This document shows positions 1 through 11,949 of a DNA stretch of 64,000 nt, one piece after another. The first letter of the stretch is position 1, and each line of letters begins with the position of its first letter. The stretch lies in NCBI GenBank assembly GCA_028023455.1, contig JAQFVV010000049.1, forward strand, positions 5,507,149-5,571,148, given 5' to 3'. The notes beneath the pieces are model-generated. The model ran no database searches. It was not told the DNA's origin and worked only from the letters and a program-made list of their open reading frames with translations. Origin of the DNA: Epiperipatus broadwayi. Its lineage: Eukaryota > Onychophora > Udeonychophora > Euonychophora > Peripatidae. The translations under genes were made by a program, and so were the position numbers.

Positions 1-193
1 TACACATCTATTTAAAATATTAATGGTCAGCAATAAAATATAAAATAAAATCATAAGATTCTGAGAAAACATTGTATAATCTTTTATTTATTTTATGCAG
101 CATTGTAGAATATATTGCATTTTTGACATCATTGCAATATTAAACATCTCCAATTGATATTGGATCATTTTAAAATAATCACCAATGATTATA

Positions 194-721
194 TCTTCTT
201 CTTCTTCTTCTTCTTCTTCTTCTTCTTCTTCTTCTTCTTCTTCTTCTTCTTCTTCTTCTTCTTCTTCTTCTTCTTCTTCTTCTTCTTCTTCTTCTTCTTC
301 TTCTTCTTCTTCTTCTTCTTCTTCTTCTTCTTCTTCTTCTTCTTCTTCTTCTTCTTCTTCTTCTTCTTCTTCTTCTTCTTCTTCTTCTTCTTCTTCTTCT
401 TCTTCTTCTTCTTCTTCTTCTTCTTCTTCTTCTTCTTCTTCTTCTTCTTCTTCTTCTTCTTCTTCTTCTTCTTCTTCTTCTTCTTCTTCTTCTTCTTCTT
501 CTTCTTCTTCTTCTTCTTCTTCTTCTTCTTCTTCTTCTTCTTCTTCTTCTTCTTCTTCTTCTTCTTCTTCTTCTTCTTCTTCTTCTTCTTCTTCTTCTTC
601 TTCTTCTTCTTCTTCTTCTTCTTCTTCTTCTTCTTCTTCTTCTTCTTCTTCTTCTTCTCCTATTCTTCTTCTACTTCTTCTTCTTATTCTTCTTCTTCTT
701 CTTATTCTTCTTCTTCTTCTT

Positions 722-752
<31 letters not shown>

Positions 753-754
753 TT

Positions 755-785
<31 letters not shown>

Positions 786-821
786 TTCTTCTTCTTCTTC
801 TTCTTATTCTTCTTCTTATTC

Positions 822-856
<35 letters not shown>
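194..856. repeat. (TTC)n microsatellite grading into TTC/TTA
   Basis: About 154 uninterrupted TTC units run from about 195 to 658. A degenerate part follows in which TTC is mixed with TTA and single changes, ending in about ten pure TTA units up to 856. The complementary strand is a pure GAA tract, a class known to form triplexes. Long open frames here (poly-Phe, poly-Ser, poly-Asn/Lys) are artefacts of the repeat and not genes. Confidence 0.97.
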
Positions 857-858
857 TA

Positions 859-1146
859 CAATTTTAATGCACAAATCAGCGCATAACAGCAGAGCTTCTT
901 CAAATTAAATCACAATTTATTATAAACTTAATATAAATTATAATACATAATAAATAATGCCCGAGCGCTTTCAAGAGAACTTAGCTCTCATAATCATGGG
1001 TAACAAAGAGATTATGAGAGCTAAGTTCTCTTGAAAGCACTCGGGCATTATTTATTATGTATTATAATTTATATCAAGTTTATAATAAATTGTGATTTAA
1101 TTTGAAGAAGCTCTGCTGTTATGTGCTGATTTGTGCATTAAAATTG
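859..1146. mobile_element. Near-perfect foldback element (MITE-like), TA flanks
   Basis: Two arms of 137 bp are separated by a 14-bp loop at 996-1009. The arms differ at only about three positions. Both termini read CAATTTTAATGCACAAATC in opposite orientation, and each is flanked by TA, as expected for a Tc1/mariner-type non-autonomous element. It sits between a TTC/TTA tract and a TTA tract, so insertion into a TTA microsatellite is likely. It has no coding capacity. The high arm identity suggests youth or ongoing arm homogenisation (inference). Confidence 0.85.
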
Positions 1147-1183
1147 TATATATATAGTAGGCAGCTGAGTGTGAAATAATTTC

Positions 1184-1361
<178 letters not shown>

Positions 1362-4300
1362 ATACTTTTATTACTCAATCATGTGCAATAGTAATGATAT
1401 TCTAAGTAATTTTTACAAATCATGTGCAACTAAGTTAATATTTCAAACCATTAATTTCTATGGATCATGCATGTGAGTATGAAGAATCAAAGAAACATAC
1501 TTAGACAAATTAAACTCCCAACAACAAAGTAATTTAAAAAAAACATTAACAATTTTATTATAATTGAATAACATTATGATTATAATAGAATAAAATTATA
1601 CAAAATTGAAAAATATTTACAAACTACAATAATAAAATTAAAATTATTTAAAAATTAAAATATTTATATAATGAATACAACAAGTAAATAAATATAAGAT
1701 AACCTTCATTTCGACTACCTAAAATAAAAATAAAATCTTATAGTAATATAATAGTAATATACTATTTTTTTATTAATAAGGCAATAATATTCTATTGTCT
1801 TTATAATGATAAAATTATAACAATAAATATCACGACTTACTAAACTTAATGCTATGTTTCATAGTATTTTAAAAATGTATCTATAATTATGAGTATAAGT
1901 TTAAATTAAAACTCATCTATCTAAACTTAGCACAAAGAAAAAAAAAGATTATTAAACACTTTTTTGCATTACAACAAAACATTATCTTAATCTATTAATA
2001 TGTTCTAGTATTCTATACCAAAAAATTTAAATTAAAAAATATATACTAATACCTTCTTTCATAAATTAACTCCTTATGACAAATATTTAAAATATAATTT
2101 CATAGCTTTTCTCTATTTTAAATAGGATTATATTTCTTATAGAAAATTTTAAACTATTAATAAATTATATTGCTTTATATTTTATATTTCATTTATTTTT
2201 ATATTTTACATTCATCATAGCATTCAGAAATCACACCTTCAACATACTCTCTCTCTCTTCCAATTCAATTCAAATATGCATTTATTTGAGTTTAATGATC
2301 TCTAATATTTACAATATTTATAGGAAAATCAAATTATTCCTCTCCTATTTTAGTTGTAACAAACCATAAATAACTCAACATCATTTGTGAAAGAAGTTTT
2401 TTTTTCATCTCATCTTGCCTTCAAATAAACTACCAGCTTCTAACAGTTTAGTTATTACTCTACCATCTCAAAAGACTATTTTTCACAATGTCATGCCAGT
2501 GACAATTGACATAAATTATATTGAGAGATATAGAATAATCATAATAATAACTCAAATGAGTAAGAAACTATCATCATAGATACAGTGCCAAAATAAAAGG
2601 TCCATATTTATCAGGCATCTTAAATTCATGTCATGGCTTTATCTCAACCATTACTGATTGTAAAGAAAATGCAACTGTTCATGGAAGAATGCTATTACCT
2701 ATATATTTAATAAATTCAAATTGTGACAATATAGTTCACACATAATATCTTTCAAAATATATCCCTAATACCTAGGATTTCATTTAACCATTAGTCTCCC
2801 TGACCATTATCCTATATCTTCCACATGCTGAATAATTCTATCATAAAGAAATAAAAGACACACCACAAATATAATCTCCAAACTACTTTTCTAAGAAACA
2901 ACTAAGATCTAACATTTATTTCAAAACTGTTCAAAAATATTTCAGGCATAAATGATTTTGATAAAAAAAAACATGTTAGCAGTATAAACTTATTAATTTA
3001 TTGTAACATTATATAATTTAGAGACCAATATTTTCATATCTCTATATTTCAACAGATACAATTCATAATGATAATATAATAATAACTCAACCATGTTGTA
3101 AAATGTATGCATATTCAAGCATTTATAAGAAAAATATTCAAAAATATTTCTAGATATTATACATGGAATTCTCTTGCATTCACTTTTTCTATATAAAATA
3201 CAATAAATGATTCATTCAACTTTTAAATATTCAAGCAATACAATGCATAATAATAATAGAGTACTAATTTTAAAAATCATTTTAAAAATAGTATCAAACA
3301 ATGCAATATAAATAAAAAATGTTACCCATGATTCCAACAATTTGTGATCCATGTCTTCTCTACCATCCATCCAAATGAGCTATAAATATTTGTTATCTGT
3401 CAGAAAATTATTTTCTGAAAACCTGTTTTTTTTTATTTAATATAAAAACTCATCTATCTTAATATTAAATTAAGAACATATATTATAATAAACAATTATA
3501 CTTGCATATCATAAAATAGTCCCTCATCTAGCTTTTAATTTAGATGCAAAATATTAACTTTTTTCTTCTTCTCTTGAAATTTATAACATTATGAGAATAA
3601 CTTTTAACAAATATTTTCTTTATATTAGTTAGCTTAAGTTTTATTGAAAAATTATATTTATTATAATGGATAAAGTTATTAAAAATAAATAGTCATTTCC
3701 TCAGAATATATTACATATATTAAATTCAAAGTCCTTATGTATCTCCATATCTCCTCTGATCTTATGATTAAATTCTTCTTGGTGTTTGGTACACATTGTC
3801 CCAACCCTTAAATGATTACTATCATTTTTTATAAAAAATCATCATAGTTCTTAATTAAGCTTCAAGTAAAAATTTCTGATAGGGAACAACTGGCTTCTGT
3901 TCAATCATTATTTAAAATACTTACTAAATTATACTTTAAAAAAAAACTTTTAAATAGAAAAATAATAATGATTATAAAGAATTAATACTTTAAAACAATT
4001 GGACAAAATTAAAAAAAATTGATAATAAATTTCACAATCACTGACACTGCACTGTCTAGACTTGATCAAACACCTTCTTTTATATTGATTTTATTTAGTG
4101 ATTTCATTGGTTAAGTCTGCTTTAAACCACTTCCTAATTTACATAAAATAAATAAAATTCATCTTTAAAAATAAGTTTTAAAACTATGAGTCATCATTTT
4201 TAAAATATTATACCAAATTATTTAGCACTTTAATTATTAAATATTTTTATTAAAATATCAAATATCTTTACTAAAACAATTTAAATATTTTAATGACTCT

Positions 4301-4871
4301 AAATATTAATTTTAAACAAAATATTATATTTAAATGACAATAATTTTAATTATTACTTTTAAAATTTTTATCTCTAGACTTAATTTTGCAACATTTACAA
4401 TGTATCTAATTTTATTAACACAACTAGAAATCAATGTTTTCTTTTCCTAACACACAAAAGCTCACATAAAATACACACACACCTTTAAGTGATGCAATAC
4501 TGTCAGAACATTCTAGACTAATATTAAATTATTTATTATCTAAATAATTTCAACAAATAATTATTTTAAACACATTATATATAATATTTATTGCTAGAAT
4601 TAGACTATTGTATTATTATTGCATCAATTAAATATAATAAATATAAATGAATTTTATCTTTTAAATTATATATTAAATTATTTTCTTACTTAACCTACAT
4701 TACAATGACTTTAAACAATCTAAAACATCTTTACAAGCTTCTATTTATTAAGCTTGAACTCATACTATCTATAGAATCACAATAACATATAAAGTACTTT
4801 TTTTTAAAAAAAAGCTATATCTCAAACCTTACTTAAACTGTCTGTACCAAGTATAAGGGCACAATATATTT
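1362..4871. other. AT-rich intergenic or intronic DNA, no gene seen
   Basis: This is very AT-rich sequence with short A and T runs, a short CT run near 2250 and a short CA run near 4475. No frame with coding character, no recognisable transposon end and no RNA gene was found. Confidence 0.7.
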
Positions 4872-5147
4872 TAATTCTAATTTTTTGGTGGATAAATGAA
4901 TTCATAGTATTATTTCTGGGAGCTTCCATATAATTAAAATATAATAGCTAATTAGCTTACATTTTAATACAAAAACAAGTACTTTCCTCAGAAATAATAC
5001 TATGAATTCATTTATCCATGAGTATATTAGAATTAACATTATTAATTTTCATGAAAAAGATTTGTTTACAGAATTGAGGGGACAAAGAAGAAGCTCTGAG
5101 GAAAGTATTTGCTATTGTACTGAAATATCAGCTATTTAGCTATTATA
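4872..5147. repeat. Compound inverted repeat with interlocking arms
   Basis: Arm A (4872-4918) is the reverse complement of 4989-5034. Arm B (4941-4990) is the reverse complement of 5096-5147. The pairs interlock in the order A-B-A'-B', so a single strand could fold as either hairpin but not both as a simple nested stem. This looks like a rearranged foldback element. No coding sequence is present. Confidence 0.75.
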
Positions 5148-5276
5148 TTTTTAGGTTGTATTCTGGTCTATCATGTCAGCTGCTTGATGGTGTTGATGCT
5201 AACTAAAAACACATTAATGTAACATCCCCAGGCTAGCATCTCTCTTATTAATATTGACTTCTTTTTTTTGTTTACA

Positions 5277-6360
5277 AATTTTACTTTCTTTTGTTTATAA
5301 ATTATTTTCCCCAAATAATATTTTTTGACAATGGGACAATAATAGTTGTTTTTTAATTTTTATTGACAAGAGGGTGTTTTTGGTGTATATTCAAATAGTA
5401 ATTTAGGTTTTTTAAATAGTATTACTGTTTTTTAAAATTTGATTGACAAAATTCAAGAGAGAACAGTTTTTTTTTATGAATCTTTAAATAATAATTTATG
5501 TTACTTTCATTGGTTTTACATTTGATTGACAAAAATTAGTGGGAGGGGTGTTTTTGTGTATGATTAAATAATAATTTATGTTACTTTTATTTTACATTTG
5601 ATTGACAACAATTATTGGGAGAAGGGTTTTTTTGTGTAGTTTAAATAATAATTTAAGTTACTTTTATTTTACATTTGATTGACAACCAATTTTACTTTCT
5701 TTCATTTATAAATTATTTTTACCAAATAATATTTTTGACAATGGAACAATAATAGTTGTTTCTTAATTTTTGTTGACAAGAGCATCATTTTGGTGTATGT
5801 TCAAATAGTAATTTGGGTTATGTTTAAATAATAATTTATGTTACTTTTATTGGTTTACATTTTATTGACAGTAATTTGTGGGAGGGGTGTTTTTGTGTAT
5901 GTTTAAATAATAATTTACATTACTTTTATTTTACATTTGATTGACAACAATTATTGGCAGAAGGGTTTTTTTTTGTGTATGTTTAAATAAAAATTTAAGT
6001 TACTTTTATTTTACATTTGATTGACAGCAAATTTTACTTTCTGTCATTTATAAAATATTTTTCCCAAATAATATTTTTGACAATGGGACAATAATAGTTG
6101 CTTTTTAATTTTTATTGACAAGAGGGTCTTTTTTGGTGTATGTTCAAATAGTAATTTGGTTTATGTTTAAATAATAATTTACATTACTTTTATTGGTTTA
6201 CATTTGATTGACAATAATTAGTAGGATGGGTGTGTTGTTTTTGTGTATGTTCAAATAATAATTTATGTTACTTTTATTTTACATTTGATTGACAACAATT
6301 ATTGGGAAAAGGGGTGTATGTTTAAATAAAAATTTAAGTTACTTTTATTTAACATTTGAT
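5277..6360. repeat. Higher-order satellite, about 80-bp subunits
   Basis: Related subunits of roughly 80 bp each end in a variant of ATTTGATTGACAA; the TTGACA core occurs about 15 times. They are organised in higher-order units that restart with AATTTTACTTTCT at 5277, 5688 and 6030, giving unit lengths of 411, 342 and about 331 bp (the last cut off). Subunit types differ (AGAGGGT, GGGAGGGGTG, ATTGGGAGAAGGG), showing a true higher-order pattern. The array stops abruptly at the Merlin transposase remnant. Confidence 0.88.
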
Positions 6361-6600
6361 GAAGGCCATTTGGAATCCCTCAAACAAGCTGCCTTTACGA
6401 AGTGAACATTTCTGTCAGCAAGAATGAGACTTACAAATGAAAGTCCAAAGATGTTTATGGACCTCAAGTTGCATGTATTTACCACACAAACATCTCTTTT
6501 CTTTCAGCAGGATGTTTTTCTGCTGTAGAAATGTTACAGTGCCAGCTTCCATGCCTGGCAATTCCCATATTTTCAAGTTTTCTGTGTTCGAATTAGCCAT
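6361..6600 (-). pseudogene. Merlin/ISXO2-like transposase, N-terminal fragment
   Basis: The reading frame starts with ATG at 6600 and runs 61 codons on the minus strand. Its opening carries WELPGMEAGTVTFLQQK followed by a zinc-ribbon motif (C37, C39-G-K, W52, C56, C61), the layout of the N-terminus of Merlin (IS1016/ISXO2-like DDE) transposases. The first cysteine pair is spaced C-x-C instead of C-x2-C. After a stop at 6415, a shifted frame continues as SLRKGSLFEGFQMAF, a typical next block of the family, to about 6361, where satellite DNA replaces the rest. The DDE catalytic core is missing. It is an inactive relic; family assignment is from recalled motif pattern. Confidence 0.72.
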
Positions 6601-6937
6601 ATTCTTGGTCTTGGAAAATTACTCACTAAAATGTGACTTAAAGCACAATTGTGCACTACCCCACTCTAATAGAGAATTTAGGAGGCTTACAGCTTTATGA
6701 GGAACAATCACAGACACTATTACAACTATTAAAAAGGTAACAGTACATCAATTCATATAAAAAAGAGGCCCCAATGAAAATTTAAATAATTTTGACATGA
6801 TCAACTTAACACACTCTCGTATGATACTGTTACATAAAATACATAACACAGCATTATGATATAGTGCATAACACAAACAACTATGGCATTTTCCTCTGCT
6901 TTTAGCATAGGAAAAAGCCACAGCATTAACCAACAGC
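6601..6937. other. Flank upstream of the Merlin fragment
   Basis: This moderately AT-rich sequence may be the untranslated end of the Merlin element. No terminal inverted repeat could be identified, and small open frames here have no recognisable content. Confidence 0.4.
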
Positions 6938-7079
6938 TGAGTTAACACTTTTCTACGTTTTATCGTAGAAAGAAGGCTTAACTCCGAGTTAACACTCTTT
7001 CTACATTTTATCATAGAAAAAAGGCTTAATTCTGAGTTAACACTTTTTTAGGATTTATTGTAGAAAGAAGGCTTAAATG
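6938..7079. repeat. Three-copy 47-bp hairpin minisatellite
   Basis: Three tandem units of about 47 bp begin with GAGTTAACACT at about 6940, 6985 and 7034, and each ends with AAGGCTTAA. Every unit contains a small palindrome of the form TCTACG-TTTTAT-CGTAGA. In unit 2 the stem changes to TCTACA/ATAGA, and unit 3 is the most diverged. Confidence 0.85.
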
Positions 7080-7215
7080 CCTGGGTGCAGCTGTGGAAAT
7101 GGCATATTTTTAGAAATTAAGCTAGAAATAGTGCCATCAAGTGGCTGACATGATAGATCAGAACACAACCTATTTTTATTACATGGATGCATCTAGAAAT
7201 AATACAATATATATC

Positions 7216-7300
7216 CACTTAGACAATCCCAATATAGATAACAATCAACAATCTTAACCTGTTGCCAAGGCAACCTCTTTTTAACAATAAAGATGGCTAT
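7216..7300. repeat. Family B interspersed repeat, copy 1
   Basis: The copy contains ACAATCCCAATAT, a CAATCAACAATC stretch, the palindrome GTTGCCAAGGCAAC at 7261-7274 and CTTTTTAACAATAAAGATGG. The same order of blocks recurs at 44471-44568, 44901-45058 and 45308-45391. Confidence 0.75.
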
Positions 7301-9397
7301 TATATTGTAACATTTTAATTGGTAATTATGCTTATGGGATATATAAAATATGTATATTATTATTTTAAGTTTCAGAAATATAACTTGCACAAATAATTTA
7401 ATATATGAGGCTTAAGGAGAGAATTCAATGGGGATAAGGAATGCCTATCTTTTATTTGTAATTATTTTTAACAGTTATGTAATTTTAATATAAATGGTTT
7501 TAATAAATGCAAACACATTTACATATATAAATATGTTACATTCAAATATCAGCTTTTCAAGCTAATTGAGCACACACCTTTTGAGAGTTAAATAAATGAA
7601 TACTTTCCTCTTCAATCCAAGATATAGTATTTATGCAGGAATAAAAAGGATCCTATATGTTAGATTTAAATAAAAGTTACAATAGGAAGAAATTCAATCT
7701 TAGTATTTTATATGAGTGTGTTATTTTTTGCACTGAATTCTGATAAATAAATAAAAGTAAAATAATTTATTTTCTATAAAATAATGATATATTTTTAAAG
7801 TTTGTAATGATAATAATATTTCAGGTATAAATATTGTTATTAAAATATCAAAGTTTAAATTAGTTAAAAAAATAACATATTTTAAATTTTAATTTAAAAT
7901 TGTTTAAACTTTATCAGTTTTTAAAATATTTATTGATTTTATTATTATTAAATTGTAGACAGCAAATTAATTATTCAAAAACTGCTAGTTAATTTTCAAT
8001 TAATTGACCAATGAAATATAATTAATTGTTTTTTTGATATCATGATATCTGGATGTATAAAAAGAAGAGTGCAGAAAAACTAGAAGAAAAAAGGAGAAAG
8101 GATAAAAGGAGAAAGAAGCTATATAAATCATAAAATAAAGTGAACCACTGTTTCACATAAAAGTTTGTAAAAATTATAAAATTTTATATATTTTATTTTG
8201 TAAACAGTAAAGCTAAGTAAATTAATTGTGCTGAAAGGAATATAATATTTTTAATAGTAGTTTAAAAATAAGGAGTAAGTTAAACTAAGTTCTTTTCATT
8301 TGTGATACAATTATAGTCTAAAACTTCAATTCACAATTAAAAATTATATTGAAGAATAAGTGCAAGGAAAATTATTATTATTATTATTAGTGATTTGGAA
8401 AACCTTGAAGAATAAGGATTCTCAACTTCATACTGTCACATAAGGAAATGTGTTTTGTTTATCTGTACGTTGTTGATTAATTTAAGTAATAACTCAATTA
8501 TGAAGAGGAGCAATAACAAATACAAAATGATAATATAAAATAATTAAATTAGTTTATTGAACTTTAAAATAGTTTATTAAAGAAAGCAATACATCAAAGA
8601 AAAATAGTTATCTTTTGAATTAAAGTAACATATTATTTGGATTAACTTTATAAAACCATAAATAAAAAGAGGCATTCATTATATATTTAATAATTAAGGA
8701 ATAATAAGTAAATAAATATGGTAATAAATGTTTATTATGGATTATATTAAATAAAAGCTTATTCCAAGAAAGAACATTTTGTTTAGCAAATGAGATTATC
8801 CTATAGTATAAAATACTAAAAGGATAAAAATTTAGCAAGAATAACTATTAATTTTGATTATGACAAATTTTGATAAAATAGTACATTGCCAGATAATAGA
8901 GTTAACTTATTTATGTTTATTTCAGAAAGAAATAATTATTAAGTAAAATATAATGAGGAGGAAAAGTGGAAGTAGGAATGACCTATGAAGTAATACTATG
9001 TATAGTAAAGTTTAATCATGGAGAGATTAATACTCAAATGTGTATTGAATTAGTTATTGAACTACAGTTTTATTAAAATTCTATAATAGACATATTTAAT
9101 ATTAGAACCTGCTCAGATCTGAAAGCTTAAACAAAGATGCATCGAAGTTTTAAAGAGTTTTATCAAGTTGTTGTTATTAGTGATTTTTAATGTTTTACAG
9201 GATCCTAGAAATTGCTAGCATGTGGAAAAATAAAATTAGTAACTTGTGAGAAGATGTGAAGCATTACACTGAAGACTATAATGATGCAGAACAAGAATGA
9301 GGATTAAGAAAAAAAATACTAATATTTTTTTTTTATTGGACTATTATTGTTAATATTAATGTGAATGTAAAATTAGATATTAAGCTTAGTGATGAAG
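7301..9397. other. AT-rich DNA, no gene seen
   Basis: No coding frame, RNA gene or transposon terminus was recognised. There is a purine-rich patch at about 8060-8120 and a short TTA run near 8370. Confidence 0.6.
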
Positions 9398-9410
9398 TAT
9401 ATTAGATGTA

Positions 9411-9712
9411 AACAAAGGCAAAACTCTCCATACAGTAGTGCCACCCTGTGCCAAACAGAGTAATCAATGGATGCCAGAAGGCTTGTGCATAAAATCCCTA
9501 TCTAGTGCCTACTCATCCAATATCCCCAGATTAGTTTCTGGCTTGTGGCCATCATTAGATATTGGATGAGTAGGCACTAGATAGGGATTTTATGCACAAG
9601 CCTTCTGGCATCTATTGATTACTCTGTTTGGCACAGGGTGGCACTACTGTATGGAGAGTTTTGCCTTTGTTTACAACAATTATGTGCTAGTATAGAGATG
9701 GTGATCACGTGA
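9411..9712 (-). mobile_element. Family A element with internal hairpin, 13-bp TSD
   Basis: The element is flanked by exact 13-bp direct repeats TATATTAGATGTA at 9398-9410 and 9713-9725. Read on the minus strand it starts TCACGTGATCACCAT and ends GAGTTTTGCCTTTGTT, the same two ends as the copy at 18145-18684. Most of its body is a long hairpin (arms about 9411-9522 and 9558-9671) built from two inverted copies of the block with AGTAGGCACTAGATAGGGA. No open frame is present. The long duplication favours a retroposition-like mechanism, but no poly(A) tail or pol III boxes are obvious. Confidence 0.8.
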
Positions 9713-9725
9713 TATATTAGATGTA

Positions 9726-11947
9726 TTTGATTTGGATATTCTTATATATTAATATATTTTATATGTTTAATGTAGAGAAAAAGAGTATGGATAAAACAAT
9801 ACTTTATAGTTATGTTATATAATGTAGATTTATTTAAATATTAATTTAGCAATATTTTAATATAAAATATATTCAATGAGTAAATTGATGTTATAATGAT
9901 GAATCAAGAGATGGGATTCATGGAATAAAAATACCTATGCTATCTGAATCTCAAATGAAAATATGAAGAGATGCAAGAAAGTGAATGGTGAAAGTTATAA
10001 AATTGTTATGATCTCAATTTTGTAAGATAAAAAGTATAATGTTGATCTTTGTCATAAGGCATGATTTGTTTTGTAATATTATAGAAGAATACTTGAGGGG
10101 AAGATGACATTGTAATATTAGTTGTGAGATAGCTTATGGTCATTGATGCTAAAAATATCCAGCATAGTAAGATAAGTTATAATTCCAGGATAGGATGAAA
10201 TACTTTCCTGAAGAACTGTTAAAATATTATAATGAGATTGATCTATGTGACATCCATATATGTACTTTGGTATGAAAAGATAAGAGGAATTTCCACAAGA
10301 TATGGATATTATTTTCCATAGGAGCTTAATAGGTAAAGTTGGATATTGGGGTACAATCATTAAGATAAAAATGACTACTTGCCAAATTATAGCATTCTAT
10401 TAATAAAGGAGAGATAATAGTTTATTAAAAATCAGTTTCTTATCTATAGAGTATTTGGATATGGTAAAGAAAGATATATAATGAGCATCATATGTAGACT
10501 AGTTATTCTTTAGAAATATTATAGTTTCCTTCCTAAATAGTAGAAGATTGGTTTTAGAAGAATGATAACAAATGCAAAACAAATATTTTAGTAGTTAAAT
10601 AAAATCTGAATGATTTAATATGAAAAAATAAAATATGAGATCAAAAATAAGAACAAAAAAGTGAATGAAAAAAAGTAAAGAGTGAATGAGATGAATGACC
10701 ATTTATTAGTAAGAAATCTTGATTCAATTCATTATTTCAATATCATATCAATATTATATTGAAAATTATAATAATATAAACCAAAAATTTATATATAAAT
10801 TTTATGAATAGAGTTTATGCGGATTTGCATTATGAAAGGTAATAATGTTTTATATCTTTATGTAAATATTGCAAAAGGTAGTGTATTATATCATTAGATG
10901 AAAAAGGATTAAAAAGTTGAACCCACAAGAACTCACGGATGGTAAAATTAAATATCAACATGAAAGAAAGTGTGTATATTGATAATAGTGAATTTGATAT
11001 TTGAGGAATAAAATAATTTTATAATATAAACGTTACATTGAAAAGAAGTATGTTAGTTCAATTTATTTTTTTTAATATAAATATGTGTATATACATTTTA
11101 ATTATTTCATATGTATTTCAGAGTTTAACTATGTTATTTAATAGGTGATAAGTTGTTATTTATTGTTACTATTGTTAAAATAAACAATTATTTTAATATA
11201 AATCTTTGACTGGTGGATTTATAACTACTCCGAATTATTTTTATCAGAAAGTCATATCAAAATATAAAAATTATATAAAATAATTACAATCAAAATATAA
11301 ATTATTAGATAATTTATGTGTACAATGTTATATAGAAAGAGAATTTCATAAATTAATGATTCATTACTTGAGAATATAATTATTTAAGCAGCGCTATTTA
11401 AGAATCTTATCTAAATGGAGCATTCACTAAAAGTCATAATATTTTAAAGAGTAACATTATTATTATTGTTGTTATTGTTATTTAAAATAAGTAAAATTTA
11501 TTTTTAGGATAAATTTAAAATACTATATTATACCAAAAAGGGATGTTCTTGATAGAATATATTACAAGCTCATATTTTTAACAGATGAAATTAAAAAGAG
11601 TAACATTGGTAATCAAATTAAGGTAGTGAAGTGAGTGAAACGGGATGTTGTAGTTGTACTGTAAAGCTTTTGATTATAGTAAAAATATTATTCTGATTTA
11701 TAATTAATATTTGTATAATGGAGATATTAGATATTTAAGGGCAATTAATTTATTTAATTGGATATAAGGTAGAAAATAGTAAATGTTAATCTTATGGTAT
11801 TATTATTATTATTATTAGAGTTATATTAATTTTTAAGAAGAGAATTTAATTTATGTTTATAATGTTGGGTGTAATTATTATTGAGATGATTGCAGCTCAG
11901 TAAAATCCCTCCTATTATCCTATTATCTTACTGTTCTTAATTGTTAT
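9726..11947. other. AT-rich, purine-skewed DNA, no gene identified
   Basis: The plus strand is richer in G than C and shows many AAG/ATG/GAAG words, which might reflect an old plus-strand retroelement. No protein motif could be recognised in any frame. Short TTA runs occur near 11460 and 11800. Confidence 0.5.
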
Positions 11948-11949
11948 TA

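Noticed and set aside
154-886. Open frames of over 200 codons across the TTC tract
   Set aside because: Poly-Phe, poly-Ser and poly-Asn/Lys translations of a trinucleotide repeat; no coding signal beyond the repeat.
5321-6295. Repeated TTGACA words resembling bacterial -35 boxes
   Set aside because: They are part of the satellite subunit in a eukaryotic genome; no bacterial promoter meaning.
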